A DNA stretch of 64,000 nt from Diprion similis (GCF_021155765.1 NC_060114.1:4712001-4776000), one strand, 5' to 3'; shown: positions 48,833-60,288, counted from the stretch's first letter. The notes: a model not told the origin generated them from the sequence alone. Program-made: numbers and translations.

Positions 48833-51800
48833 CTGTAATCAAGCATTTTCTCGGTCATTTGGAGTACGTCCTAGTTTGATAATTCAAAACTGCCAATGAA
48901 TGGCGAAATTTATTTTAGGGAATAGTATCGAACATGTACAATGAAATCTGATGTTGGATTACTCAACTATAGATAGGAAATAATAGGTACACACACCAAG
49001 AGCGAGGCACCAAAGGGCACAACTTTGCTGTCAAGTCAAGGATGTGTCAACAAATTCAACACGGAGTTCCATAAGGACGGAGAATTGGAAAGCATTCGAT
49101 CAGAAAATGAGTAGCACGGTTTGAGCCGGTTTATATTTCAAATGAACGTTCAAAACTTCAAGCATACATCGCATGTTTCGTCACTTCTTGCATGAATTAT
49201 TACTCGCCAATAGTCACAGGATCTTTTGCTTCGTCTTAAGAAGCCACTGGATTATGTGTCTCCTTTAATTGAATCGCACAACTGCCTTCGTTATTGGCTA
49301 TCACCGTTTTAGACAGCCGGGATCCATCATCGCTGGATCAACCGTTATTTTTTACTCAACTCAGTAATTCAGTATGGCAATAACTCATCTATGGCAATTA
49401 TTTGCACTACATTCTGCCATACTACTTTACTATTTGGGTATCACTTGACTTTTTATCTCTATATCGCTTAGTCCTTCAAGTTACGCATCACTAACGTCAA
49501 TACAGGGCATGACGAAAGGTGAAAAGAGTTAATGTTCAGGAAGGGCGAAGCCTAATTACCTTGTTGAAAAAGTTTCATAGGTAATGAAATATTCTCATCG
49601 GATATTATAGAATATGAAGCAAATAGACGACGTACTTATCGTTTGGTACTGTGTTTTCGATTCCCATTTTATAATACTCTGTAATATCTCATCATTGTTT
49701 TTTATATTAAATCAAACATTTCGAGCAGGGTGTGTAATCAGTTCAGCATTAATGATTGAGAATACACTCGTAATGTGTAAGCCAATGTAGTAGATTTAAG
49801 GGAGCAAATTATGGTTGTTGGAGTTCAAGTCACCATGGAACATGAATCATAATAGTTGGGTTTCCAAGAAATAGAATTAATAATTAATATCGACTTGTGA
49901 ATGGCACAAACAAAAGTATACTCAGTTGTTAAAGGTTGAAATGATAGGAAAATTAAAGCCCAAATTAAAAAAAATGCTTTCCGGTACAGGTTCTGGTTTT
50001 GAAATACAAACGTGGAATAGATTTGAAAAAAATCACAGACACAAACGCTGAAAGATTCTCGTTTCAACAGAGAATAACTATTATATGCGGTAGTTCAGCT
50101 ATTTCGATGTAAATTATTAGTTTGATTATGTTTTAGCTAACAATAAGTACAACACCCATCTTCGGAGGTCTGTTGCAAAATAATTCTCAACTAAATTTTA
50201 TAATATTTATGTTTTGATGCTAGTCAGTATGTTGGAATAGATTGTTACAATAGATTGATCTTTGCGAATTCTATAATTATTTTTTTGCACTCGTTAGTGT
50301 TTATTGTTTTTACCTTTGCCAAACGTGGCGCGTTTTCATTTGATCCAAATTTTCGTGAATTGTTATCCCTAATTGAATGACAGGGTTAAGAGTAAACTTT
50401 TATTGCTCTGCTACTTACAAATTGTTGTCCAATTCAAAAATCACCGGTTAGCATTTACGTTGACGACACATTATCACCGTTTTCGGCCGCCAAAATATCC
50501 AAATTAGTCACTTCTCCACAAGAAACCCAACTGTAATCATCTTAAATGTGAGAAGAAATGATTATTTGTGAGTAAAAATAATACATAACTCGACTAGACC
50601 ATGTAATAGGAATAGTAGGAGCAATTTTCAGTTTAAAAAAATACTACGAAATAATGATACATCACGAGTTTAAATTATGGAAAATAAGAATAATCAACAT
50701 TTAATATAACAAAATAAAAAAAAAATAAAAATAGATTTTAGTGAAGAACACAGTGAACACACTCCCAAAAATATTATTGAAAATCAAAGCTGACACTGCA
50801 GAACAATAAAATTATGCGATTTATTTGCAGAATTGCTTTGCAATTGATCTGAAGATGGCCATTGTTATTAGCTGAAATTTTAAAACTTGGGCGCATTATT
50901 ATTTGATGATTTCCCGTGTCAATCAGTTGCGGAATTAATGGCTGATTGTGTGAATTATCTCACTGTTTTAGTTGTGACAATTTTCATTTTCACAGCCTAC
51001 CATACAAGTTTCGTTTTGCAATACATGTACACATCTGCATACATGCATGGGCTGAATTCTCGGTTACTAGAATTTGGTTGAAGGTGAAATTATATTTCAG
51101 CAACTTTTGCTATCATTTTGTTTGGCGTGGAATAACATTTGATATCCAACAACCTCAGAAAGTCAGTGTAGAGACGAAACTAAATTCCAAGTGTGTCTAA
51201 AACAGCGGCCATTTTGAATTTCAGCCCAAGTTCCCGGCGGCTTGAGGAAGATCGTAAAAAATAATGTTTTCCTTAATAATACGAATCTATAATTGTTGGA
51301 AGATATTTCACACCAAACATTTTTAAGGTGGAAATAATTTCTTTTTATCTATCAGTGATACATACAAAAAGAACCGACAAACTGTAAGGGAGAGACCTGA
51401 CCGATAGATCCGAGATTTCTCCAGCTGAAAGACTGAAAGATAATAATTGCAGATTGTAATGACGAACTATGAGGAATACAAATATGCCTAAAAGCTAATG
51501 ATAATGGCAGTAAAGAAAAATGTACGAACAATTGAAGAGTCTGTTCGAGTATTATAACCTTCTCAAATTATTTCGAAAAAAAAAAATGCATTCAAAAAGA
51601 ATCTCCTTATATATTTCTTTGGTTTAAAAATACGAAAAACTATGTTTCTTGTAACAATCATTATTTCACCCTGTAATTAAAATATGTTCATTACAAAGTA
51701 ACGAGGAACTGAATTCTGTAGATAGATAATATTAAACTTGCTAACTGCCCTTGGAATTAATCTTTATTTTTATAATAAGGATGAATTAAAATGGACTGAA

Positions 51801-54800
51801 ATAAACCCTGAAGATCGTTTCCGACAGTATTTCTAGATTAAGCTTTAGTTTCGATTACAATAATTTCTGTGATGGTGAAATTTTTCACTACAGATGTTCC
51901 ATGTCAGTTTAGTTCTACTACCATTTACTAATTTCTGATAGTTAAAACATAATTTTAGGGTATCTAGTGTTAATGGCGTATCAAATTCCCTGACATATTC
52001 CACTGTTACTGACGAAAATTTTGGTTTCATCCAAGGCACATGCTACCAGTTTCACAGAAACTTCGTGAAACTGGACACTCTATGTATGCTTTCCATTTTG
52101 TAAAGCCGCAGTTGTTGTACTGATCTCTCACGATACAGATCATATCGCTTTCTCGAATAAAGTACATCATATCATTGTTTCCTTAATCATCAGAAGTCTT
52201 TAACTATCGTCCCATTCACTCATTCCAGTCCTTCCTCCACTATTTACATCCATCTCTCTAAACACGTAGCTACTGAATATGTAACTGAGACATGAACCTT
52301 TTAGCCTTTGAGCTAAGCTAGAATCTATTATTCACCTTTTTTGCTGACTTTCTAAGCTTTCGCAGTCCTCGACTCCAGCCAGAAGACAACCGCGACCTCG
52401 AAGATTTGAGAGCATAACTTCTCCAAATTTATCCTTCATATTGACCTGTTCATAATTGATGAACAGCGCGTCAGCAAACTTTTTTCCTATCCATTGAAGC
52501 AGAGTAGACGTTGCGTTTTTGTCAACATAAACGAGCACACACTCAGCAAGAAATAACGTCGGTACACTGAAGTCCACCTCGGCTTGAGCAAGCTTGCTTT
52601 CCAGTTCCGATATGTTTCTCAAATCGATACCCATCAGGTGATAATTAGCTGCATGCAAATCTGTTGCTGAGAAACTTATTTCACCATCTGAAAAAAAGAC
52701 AAAAAACAAGTAAATTATTATAAGCGCTTTATTATTAGTAACTTATTAACTTGTTGCTGAACAAGTTTTTTCTTACATACCTTCAGTATTGAGTCTATCT
52801 ATGAGCTGCTTATGTCTTTTGATGTGGTAACATTTTCTCGCTGTGACGCTCGGAAAATCAAGTTCTATAAAATTTTGCGGACTATTTTCGGCATCTCTCA
52901 GTTTCCAGTAGAGAGTATCAAATCCACAACCCAAATTGATTATTTGACTTTTGTCTCCAGACATCTGTTCAACAATTGTAAAAATTTATGATTGCATTTT
53001 CGTTATCATTAATTTTATGGTGTACTGTGAGATTCTTTGATATAACTTTCAACAGTTAATTACATCGTTTTTTTTTTAATTATAAGTTTTAATGAATTTT
53101 CTGGACACTTCACTCAAACTAACTAACTAAGTACAAACACAATTAAACGAATGTGTCGAATATGACAACCCACACAGTGAATCGCTATGAGCAAAAATTA
53201 ATTCTTTTGCATTTTATTGTTGCTCATTACAAGATCTACGCGGTCAAAGCTACTATTCGAGCCGTATCGTGTCGTTGGTCATAACGTGGAAACAACTAGC
53301 GGAATCAAAGTACGTGAGTATCAGAGGACGGATCTGGGATTAGATTAGGTATGTAAAAATAATGAAATTGAAGTTATTACTGTTTATAGAGTTTAACACA
53401 ATTCCAAAGTAGCGAAATAACGAGTTTTTAAAAAAATGCATCGTTACATCGACGATACAAACTTCAACCTGGGAAAAAATTAAATAAATAAAGGAATATT
53501 ATTCGTACACTGAAATACTTGTTATTCAGATAAATTGGGTCACATGAGTATTTGGATAATTGGAATGAAAGCTTGACAAACAGTTTTTACAACTGGAAAT
53601 TCAAAACACTATCTGATAATAAAACTGGACATGGAAACTGTAATATAATGTAGTTGCCTAACAGTCATACAATTATTGAACGGAATTGTTGCGTGATGCT
53701 TCGATCAAAGAGGGTCTGTAAAAATTGCCCATTTTGAAGTGTGGACCAATTTTTCTGGAACAAGAGCCAAATGATACCTTACGATACCCTAATACTCAGG
53801 AAAAAATTTTAGTCTCAGTATACAAATTCTTCCGAAGATACAGGAGTGCAAAGTTGTCAAGTTTACATATTTAGCTCTTGTTTTGTAACCATTCACTTAG
53901 GCCAAAAAATAGGCAAAACGTGCCTTTGTTATGCCTCGAAATGTGAAATAAATCTGATTCTACTGCCGTGTGTACTGAAAAATTAATGTCCATTAAAAAG
54001 TATGAATAGTGGAGATTGATTTTGGAATGGAATAAAAGAAATAAACTTTTTCTATTGACAGTCGAGAAAGCTTTACGAGTGCTTATGAAGAAAATAGTAA
54101 AAAAATTAACGTCAAATGTTAGAATGGTATTAACAAATATGGTTTAGATATGAAATGATCAATGTCATAAATTAGTCAAGTGAATTAGTTTTATGGAGAT
54201 TCAATGTATTAGCAATGTGTTTTTAAGTGAAAAAGAGACAGAAGTTAGGAGTTCTCTCTAAAATTTCAAATTGAATCAGTTGTCAAGCATTTTCTTGATT
54301 TCCGAATGTATTGAAAAATGTGAAACAAAAGATCCTGAGTGATAATTGGACGTTCTCGCAGGAGAAATGAAGTTGGCAACCAATTTTGCCAAGGCCAAGG
54401 CTGAAGCTTGTTTACTTTGACTCTGACTGTCCCATATATTCCCACGAAAGTGGCGCATCGTGAAATTGGGGCAGACGTGACAAATGCTGCGCGGTGAATA
54501 TTCGGATTGCGCAGCATCGACGATCAGCTGTATGTGCAATACATGACTGTGTGAGTTTCTAGGTTATAATGGATGCGGTATTGACATGTCAACTGTCGAA
54601 CTGTCAAAAATAGGTGACGATTAGATGAAATTGTTGGAGAGTGATTGTCTTTTTACCGACCTTGAGAAACTTGTCGATGAATACTTCGATCCCCTTGACC
54701 CTCGCAAAGTAGCCGCGATTTATTTCGGGCGCTTTTCGGTTAGTCTGCTTAACGAAAAGTGAAATGAACGGATCCGTCCAGTAGCCGAGCTGTACGGCGC

Positions 54801-54873
54801 ACCTTTTGCACTCACTCGCATCGTCGTTTGTCGCCTGGACAGCATCTTCGTCTGTTATTTCGTTTATCATCAC
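48628..54873 (-). CDS. Lcmt1: Leucine carboxyl methyltransferase 1 (PP2A methyltransferase; 4 exons)
   Basis: Cytosolic S-adenosylmethionine-dependent enzyme that methylates the C-terminal leucine carboxylate of the PP2A catalytic subunit, promoting holoenzyme assembly (family knowledge). Coding exons are 54661-54873, 52781-52964, 52336-52687 and 48628-48832, with phases 0, 1 and 2, giving 317 residues against about 334 in human LCMT1. Diagnostic motifs: KAPEINRGYFARV (48-60, SAM/peptide binding), INLGCGFDT (80-88, SAM motif I), GIDLR (152-156), LAECVLVYV (179-187), FINYEQVNM (209-217) and AGVEDCESLES (236-246). The C terminus ELLVQLLQHYC matches the family end. The frame stays open through every join. 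The first donor (AAG|GTCGGT) is weak but is required by the alignment. The gene starts with two Met codons and either could be used. It is transcribed away from the carboxypeptidase gene to its right. Confidence 0.92.
52336..52687 (-). CDS. Lcmt1: Lcmt1 coding exon 3
   Basis: Residues 133-249 and two bases of codon 250. The acceptor is a T-rich tract ending TTTCAG after a 93-nt intron. It contains MGIDLRNISELE, PTLFLAECVLVYV and FINYEQVNMKDKFG, the catalytic core and PP2A-tail pocket. The donor is GTGAAT. Read through without splicing, the frame stops immediately (KR*), which supports the splice. Confidence 0.9.
52781..52964 (-). CDS. Lcmt1: Lcmt1 coding exon 2
   Basis: Residues 72-132 plus one base. 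The acceptor is GTTGAACAG. It encodes the Rossmann motif NLGCGFDTLYWKLRD and FIELDFPSVTARK, the SAM-binding strand and loop region. The donor GTATGT follows GAAG (phase 1). Confidence 0.9.
54661..54873 (-). CDS. Lcmt1: Lcmt1 coding exon 1
   Basis: Residues 1-71. It starts at the first of two tandem ATGs. An acidic leader precedes CKRCAVQLGYW and KAPEINRGYFARV, the conserved N-terminal LCMT block. The exon ends FLK at a phase-0 GTCGGT donor. Using the nearby GTAAAA instead would break the frame into exon 2. Confidence 0.88.
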
Positions 54874-55205
54874 TGCTAGGGTTGTTCGAAACTCTAAATT
54901 AACGACACATTATACAGCGCTCTTTCTTCGCGGCAAAAGCAAACGCTTATAACCAACTGCGACCGACCGCAGAATCAGCCATATTAGTGGAAATTGTTGC
55001 CTGTCGGTACCGTCTTTTCCACTGGCGCTTGAGTGCACTTTTGTTAAACTTTGGTGAAGCTACTCGCCCCAGTAAAACGAGTATCGTCTGGTGGTTGTCC
55101 GACAGATTATCAGATGGCGTTCGTAGACAAAAGTTGTCTTGAGTGCGTTCCGAAATTAGATGGCAATGCTAAAAACTCCCTAGCCAACGCTCTAAAAGTA
55201 AGATT

Positions 55206-55339
55206 ATGGGTGCGTTCCGAAATTACTTGGCAGCGCTGAAAATTCCCTAGGACAGAGGCAGAGCTATCCACGAACTTGATGGAGTAACAGAGATAAAAGA
55301 TCGTTGTCAGTACTGGGAGGAAATATTGAAACGCACCCC
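55206..55339 (+). mobile_element. Family-5 TIR repeat, 134 bp, with truncated tandem copy
   Basis: Starts GGGTGCGTTCCGAAATTACTTGG and ends TTGAAACGCACCCC, so the termini are inverted (GGGTGCGTTYC). A truncated copy, GAGTGCGTTCCGAAATTAGATGG, precedes it at 55141-55190. It lies between the divergent Lcmt1 and carboxypeptidase genes. Confidence 0.5.
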
Positions 55340-55575
55340 TTATGGACAGTAAAAAGCAGCAGCAGCTAGTAACTTACTAAATGTTACTAACATCGGTCTA
55401 GTAATTTGTGCAGTAACAGCGTTACTTATGAATTTCTTGCTCTAAAAGTAAGATTCCATGGGCACTGAAAAGCTGAACTTCAAGCAGCAAAAACTTACAC
55501 CGGAAGTGCTAGTAACTTTCAGTGAATTGCTGCTGCTGCTACTTTTTGCTGCCTATGAAATCTTAGCCTTAGGCT
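55335..55575. repeat. Imperfect foldback rich in GCAGCAGC/GCTGCTGC
   Basis: GACAGTAAAAAGCAGCAGCAGCTAGTAAC near 55345 is mirrored by GCTGCTGCTGCTACTTTTTGCTG near 55530. CTCTAAAAGTAAGATT occurs at both 55190 and 55441. Probably another decayed repeat in the Lcmt1-carboxypeptidase intergenic region. Confidence 0.4.
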
Positions 55576-56191
55576 TTACGTTGCTCAGAAATCTAGACCA
55601 ACTTTTGAGCCAAGCGTTGCTTGAATGTTGTCTCCCTCCTACTCCTCCGTGATCGGCACATACGGCCCTTTATCTAGTCTATATAATAAACGAATGCCAC
55701 CTATATCCTGCCTTTTTCTTGCCTGTAGGATGGTTCCGAGATGATTTTTCAACAGATAGCCAATGTTCACTTGACATCTTATGTTCTTTCCTTTTTCAAC
55801 GATTTTCTCTTATTTGAAAAATAGGAAGAAAAAAAGCCACTAAAAATATTTAAAAAAAAACTTCAACAAATTTACACGCGACTCTATGCCGCACTCTTAT
55901 TTCTTATATACTCCAATATACCGGAAATTGCATTATAATGAAAATTATATCTATTATGGTGATGTTAAAGCATTTCCTCTATGAAATAGATGCATAATAA
56001 TAATAATGCGTATATCTGTCTCTGTCTAGTCTCCCCACCATTTGTTCGATCTTTGTGATATCAGCGCCGTTCAGCGTCAGCCTGCGCAAGCCTTATTGTA
56101 CGGATTTTTGATGCCGGATCAAAGGTATGTATGTATGTACAATACAAACATGGTACAAAGATCGAACTCCGTTACTCTAGTCTCCATGATG

Positions 56192-56230
56192 TATATATAG
56201 AAATCGCTGATTAGGTCAAGATTCGTCAGT
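56192..56230 (+). promoter_or_regulatory. TATA box plus TCAGT initiator upstream of the carboxypeptidase gene
   Basis: TATATATAG at 56192-56200 is followed by TCAGT at 56226-56230, the arthropod initiator consensus. From the initiator A at 56228, the box covers about -36 to -28, which brackets the usual TATA position. This would give a 71-nt 5' UTR before the ATG at 56299. Confidence 0.55.
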
Positions 56231-56298
56231 TGGGTGCTCAGAGGAAGACCAACTGTGGAGCAGAACAGTGTAATTTTCTGACATACTTTGTCTCAGCA

Positions 56299-56580
56299 AT
56301 GATTTGCCTGAAGTTATTGTTGACGGTTTTCCTTGTCCACAATGTGTACGCTTTTATTAATCCGTATCCAAAGCTGGCAAGCTACCCGTTGAAAGAAGGA
56401 GATGATGCCGGCGAACCGTTGTTTCTAACGCCTCTAATAGAAGCCGGGAAAATCGACAAAGCTAGGAAATTAGCGACAGTTCGGCATGATGAAATGCTCG
56501 ACGTTCAGAGCTATTCCGGGTACCTCACTGTCAATAAGGAGTACCAATCCAATACCTTCTTCTGGTTCTTCCCGTCGCAG
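56299..56580 (+). CDS. CPVL: Carboxypeptidase exon 1 (signal peptide, N terminus)
   Basis: Ninety-four codons, ending FFWFFPSQ at the CGCAG|GTAAAA donor. The ATG at 56299 is chosen because a hydrophobic signal peptide follows directly. The frame is open upstream to a TTG, but that extension has no family support. Beyond the donor the frame runs on about 70 codons without family similarity, so it is intronic. Confidence 0.9.
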
Positions 56581-59168
56581 GTAAAATTTTTACTTCATGT
56601 ACAGTCGTCTTGGTTTTTTGTTTTTCGATCAAACCGTACGAATTTAAGTACGAATGAACCCTCAAAATGCGCTCACTGTCTGAAACAAAAGGTAAAAGAT
56701 CCAGTAACGAATTGGACAAAAAAAAATTTCGCAACGTTATTTGCGCCATTGATGGCAAATGAAATTGAAACAACTATGTTTTTGAACAAATTCTAATATT
56801 TGTGGATCTGTTTTATTCACCATACAGATCTCTGAAGATTGCCTGAAAAAATTATTACCTATAGTCCAAAATTATTACGCCAGACTATATAGAATTGAAC
56901 TTATGTTAGTAGGGTGCAAAAAAATATTTGCCAATAGTTACTTTTGTTCATTATAACTATGCTGTCATGTAAGATATCTTGAATGTCTTCCACACAATTT
57001 ATGGGTATTTCGTCAGCCAGAAAAATGAGTCCAAAACCGATAGAATTAGATGAAAAATACTAGATTTTAAACATTCTGAATGTTGTAATTCTAAAATCTG
57101 TTCTCAAATTGTTGATATACTAGTTAGTGTTACTTGAATTTGCTCTGTAGATTCATTTTTTTTTATCAAACAGAGATGTCCTTTCATCTGTTTCTGACTA
57201 ATTCATTTATAATGTTCTTACAAGGTCAAAGTTAGGCATATTTAGGTGATGATGTAGTTTATAAAAAAAATTATCGTTTAAAATTCAGTCAACTGTAATA
57301 TATCAAAAGAAAGATATTTCTCAAAATCAACTCTGTTGAAGTAATTCTTAAATTGCTAAGTAAAGATATTGTGATAAAAAATTAAATTAAATTCACTCAC
57401 TCACTTCAACTTCATATATTAATACATCTATTTCTCATCTTTTGAAACCGTTTTGTTAGATAATAATTCTAACATTCCATAATTCTATCGCATGTTTACA
57501 TACAGTGATGACAAACTTGTTATTTCATGTTTGCACTTATCACTGCTTATTAGGATGAGACTTTGTCACAGTGGAGTACACATAAATTTGGATTTATCTG
57601 TGCTTTTCTTATCACATTCCCTTATCACACATAATGGGTGTATTGACAGTTCATCATTGACATTCGGTATGATTCACTTCAACTCATTTCTGATATGTAG
57701 GGATAATTTCATCGAGTATAAAGTAGTGTTTCAGAGTAAAAGTTGTAAAAATCATTCATATCACTATCAACCCAATTTCAGGCAATCGCGATAGATCTAA
57801 AATTCTAAACTGATTGCTCTCCGAAATAAGACTTGTTCGACTATGGAAAAATTTTATTTAGGCCCCGAAAAAATTGAATTTTTTAAGGCAGATTCCGGAT
57901 TACACAGCCAACAATTTGCTTATTGAAAATTCAGTGTGAATGAAAAGCGAATTTAAAACTGAGGAAAGTGTAAATCGTAACAACAGTAGAACTTCATCTT
58001 ATCATTCATCTCGAAGTAACAATCACTGATCAAGTTGTCTATTTTACTACAGATCAATCCAAAATCTGCTCCAGTAGTGCTATGGCTGCAGGGTGGTCCA
58101 GGAGCAACGTCGCTGTTTGGTCTGTTCACGGAAAATGGTCCGTTCCGAGTAACGAGTAACAAGACTTTGGAGCTACGCAAATATTCGTGGACAAAAGCGC
58201 ACAGCGTACTGTATATCGATAATCCTGTTGGGACAGGTTACAGTTTCACAAAGAACGACAAAGGATACGCGACAAACGAGACTCATGTCGGCAGAGATGT
58301 TCACACAGCGCTGGTTCAGTTTTTCACCCTTTTCCCCGAGCTGCAGGAGAATGATTTCTTCGTTACAGGAGAATCCTATGGAGGAAAGTACGTCCCGGCA
58401 GTTTCGCACGCCATAAAAGACTTCAACATCAAGGCGAAACTTAAGATAAACCTGAAGGGATTGGCCATCGGGAACGGCCTCACCGATCCAGAGAACCAAC
58501 TCGTCTACGGAGACTATTTGTACCAGCTTGGGCTTATCGACTCGAATGGCAGGGATTTGTTTCACCAGCTTGAGGACAAAGGGCGCAAACTGATTAAGGC
58601 CAAGAAGTACGACGAAGCTTTCGACGTATTTGACCAGCTGCTGAACGGTGACCTGCATGGCGGTTCCTTGTTCCAAAATCTAACCGGCTTCGACTTCTAC
58701 TTCAACTACTTGCACATCAAAGACAGCGAAGAGTCCAACTGGATGTCGGAATGGGTGCAACGTGTCGACGTTCGCCGAGCCATTCATGTCGGGAACAATT
58801 CTTTTCACACGGAGGATAAGACAGTCGAAATGCACTTGAAAAGCGACGTGATGCAGTCGTTAGCAGTACTCATAGCGGACTTGACGCAGCACTATCGCGT
58901 TTTACTCTACAATGGGCAATTGGACATCATAGTTGCTTATCCGACGACTGAAAATTACCTCAAGAATCTTAATTGGCCCGGTGCTAAGGCATACAAAAAG
59001 GCTGTCAGGAAGCAGTGGTGGGTGGGCAAAGAACTCGCCGGATATTCAAAAACTGCTGGGAGTTTGACTGAAGTTTTGGTTCGTAATGCCGGCCACATGG
59101 TTCCTTCTGATCAGCCTCTTTGGGCCCTCGATTTGATCACCAGATTTATCAAGAACAAACCATTCTAA
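56299..59168 (+). CDS. CPVL: Serine carboxypeptidase, CPVL / venom serine carboxypeptidase-like (2 exons)
   Basis: Peptidase family S10 enzyme that removes C-terminal residues in lysosomes or after secretion (family knowledge). Exons are 56299-56580 and 58053-59168, phase 0, donor GTAAAA and acceptor ATTTTACTACAG, 465 residues. A signal peptide (MICLKLLLTVFLVHNVYA, cleavage near residue 18) precedes INPYPKLASYPLKEG and the SYSGYLTVN block. WLQGGPGATSLFGLF carries the substrate-binding Gly-rich loop. The triad is Ser202 in GESYGGKY, Asp385 in NGQLDIIV and His442 in NAGHMVPSDQP. Four N-glycosylation sequons occur in exon 2. No cysteine is present after the signal peptide, which is odd for S10. 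Closest relatives should be animal CPVL and the bee venom serine carboxypeptidase group; which one cannot be decided here. The gene lies head-to-head with Lcmt1 and faces Ppt2 tail-to-tail. Confidence 0.92.
58053..59168 (+). CDS. CPVL: Carboxypeptidase exon 2 (catalytic domain)
   Basis: A single long exon of 371 codons and TAA. It carries all catalytic residues and the CPVL-like segments LYIDNPVGTGYSFT, INLKGLAIGNGLTDPE, FDQLLNGDLHGG and RRAIHVGNNSFH. Codon use is much more GC-balanced than the surrounding intron. The 3' UTR holds a TA-flanked miniature transposon (59197-59370) before poly(A) signals. Confidence 0.93.
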   Translation: MNPKSAPVVLWLQGGPGATSLFGLFTENGPFRVTSNKTLELRKYSWTKAHSVLYIDNPVGTGYSFTKNDKGYATNETHVGRDVHTALVQFFTLFPELQENDFFVTGESYGGKYVPAVSHAIKDFNIKAKLKINLKGLAIGNGLTDPENQLVYGDYLYQLGLIDSNGRDLFHQLEDKGRKLIKAKKYDEAFDVFDQLLNGDLHGGSLFQNLTGFDFYFNYLHIKDSEESNWMSEWVQRVDVRRAIHVGNNSFHTEDKTVEMHLKSDVMQSLAVLIADLTQHYRVLLYNGQLDIIVAYPTTENYLKNLNWPGAKAYKKAVRKQWWVGKELAGYSKTAGSLTEVLVRNAGHMVPSDQPLWALDLITRFIKNKPF

Positions 59169-59194
59169 ATGTTGAATATCTCAACATTTCAATA

Positions 59195-59372
59195 TACAGT
59201 AGAGCGTCAATATAAGCTTCGTCTTAGAAGCCTGTCCTCCTACATTTGCCCATTAGGCATATGTTAGGGACTCGCTAGAAACCTCACTAGCCTTGCAACA
59301 ACAAGGAGTAGGGCTGACTATTATAGTCCTGCGACAGCTTTAACAGCGAGACTATAATGACGCTCCACTGTA
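59195..59372. mobile_element. Miniature pogo/Tc1-like TIR element, TA target duplication
   Basis: 174 bp with terminal inverted repeats CAGTAGAGCGTCAATATA and, at the other end inverted, CAGTGGAGCGTCATTATA. A TA dinucleotide flanks each side (59195-59196 and 59371-59372). There is no coding capacity. The CAGTRGAGCGTC terminus and TA duplication fit the Tc1/mariner superfamily, pogo group (family knowledge), so it is probably a non-autonomous derivative. Confidence 0.7.
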
Positions 59373-59506
59373 CTCTGAGATTTTGGGTGGGAGACAGAAT
59401 TCACAGCGATTAATTGTTGCGAGCAAACATTGACAAAATGATTTTACTCGCATTCGTAGAGTCTTTTCTGCAGTGTGTAGAAGCCGAAGGTTATTTTTTT
59501 TTCTGT

Positions 59507-59512
59507 AATAAA
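59507..59512 (+). terminator. Candidate carboxypeptidase poly(A) signal
   Basis: AATAAA lies about 340 nt after the stop. A second AATAAA is at 59749-59754. If either is used, the pogo-like element at 59197-59370 is transcribed as part of the 3' UTR. Confidence 0.45.
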
Positions 59513-59958
59513 CTTGTTTAGACTAATTTATCAGTCACGCAAAGAGGGATATTTTAACTGTGATATTGTACAGAGATTGTTGCATCTCGTTACGATAGGA
59601 CTGATGTGAAATTTTTTGATTCCCATAGTTCTTTGATGTATATTTTTCTACATTCGTACAGTTTAGTCGTATATTCGTTGAATTCAGCAGAGGTGTTAGA
59701 TGGGAAGCTTATAATTTTTATCCCCATACTTCTGTACTTGTTTGATTTAATAAAATTTTATTGTTCTACCTACGAATCCGCTCAATAATGCTTTGATATG
59801 TAATACCAAAAATTTTTAGTCGCGACTTGAACATGCTGCCACTGAAAGCTGTTGAAATTTTTTAAAGTTTACACACATCGCAGCAAACTATTTAAATCTA
59901 TGACGGATGGTCGCCCTGGGACACAACTGCTCTCGGATCGTAGTGAGTGCACATTTAA

Positions 59959-60288
59959 ATGTTCGCAGCAACGGTCCGAGCAATCGTTAGCAATTCCGAG
60001 AGTAGTGGACAAATGCTGCGAATGAAAACTTTTCCATACATACGTGTCTTGGCGCTGGCGGTGATCGCATATCTCGGACTCGGCACTTTCACCAGACTCC
60101 TGGCCAGGGCCACCGATTCCTTATTTAGTGCATTGAAGCAGCCGGCAAGTGCCAAGAATGAAAGAAAGGAGGAGTCCGAGAATTGGAAATTTACACATAG
60201 ACAAATTACTCGAGACATGGTCTGCCACCCCAGCCAATGTGGCCTGAAGATTTGGATTCGCGATATTTTCTTTGTTCGATTCCTGTAA
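59959..60288 (+). CDS. Hypothetical small membrane-like protein (109 aa)
   Basis: ATG to TAA, 109 codons. MFAATVRAIVSN leads to a hydrophobic stretch near residues 27-48 (YIRVLALAVIAYLGLGTF), then a charged segment NERKEESENWKF. A short part of its coding sequence (LFSALKQ to ENWKF) is present again in inverted orientation at 60798-60850. No family is recognised and no poly(A) or splice evidence is decisive, so it may be a pseudogene or chance frame. Confidence 0.25.
   Translation: MFAATVRAIVSNSESSGQMLRMKTFPYIRVLALAVIAYLGLGTFTRLLARATDSLFSALKQPASAKNERKEESENWKFTHRQITRDMVCHPSQCGLKIWIRDIFFVRFL

Larger units (their letters stand above)
54874..56191. other. Divergent intergenic region, Lcmt1 to carboxypeptidase
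   Basis: About 1.3 kb. The first 150 bp next to Lcmt1 are GC-richer and probably contain its promoter. The remainder is family-5 and foldback repeats plus AT-rich DNA. No gene. Confidence 0.55.

Noticed and set aside
58173-58676. 167-codon antisense frame inside carboxypeptidase exon 2
   Set aside because: Mirror of a real coding exon; no independent features.
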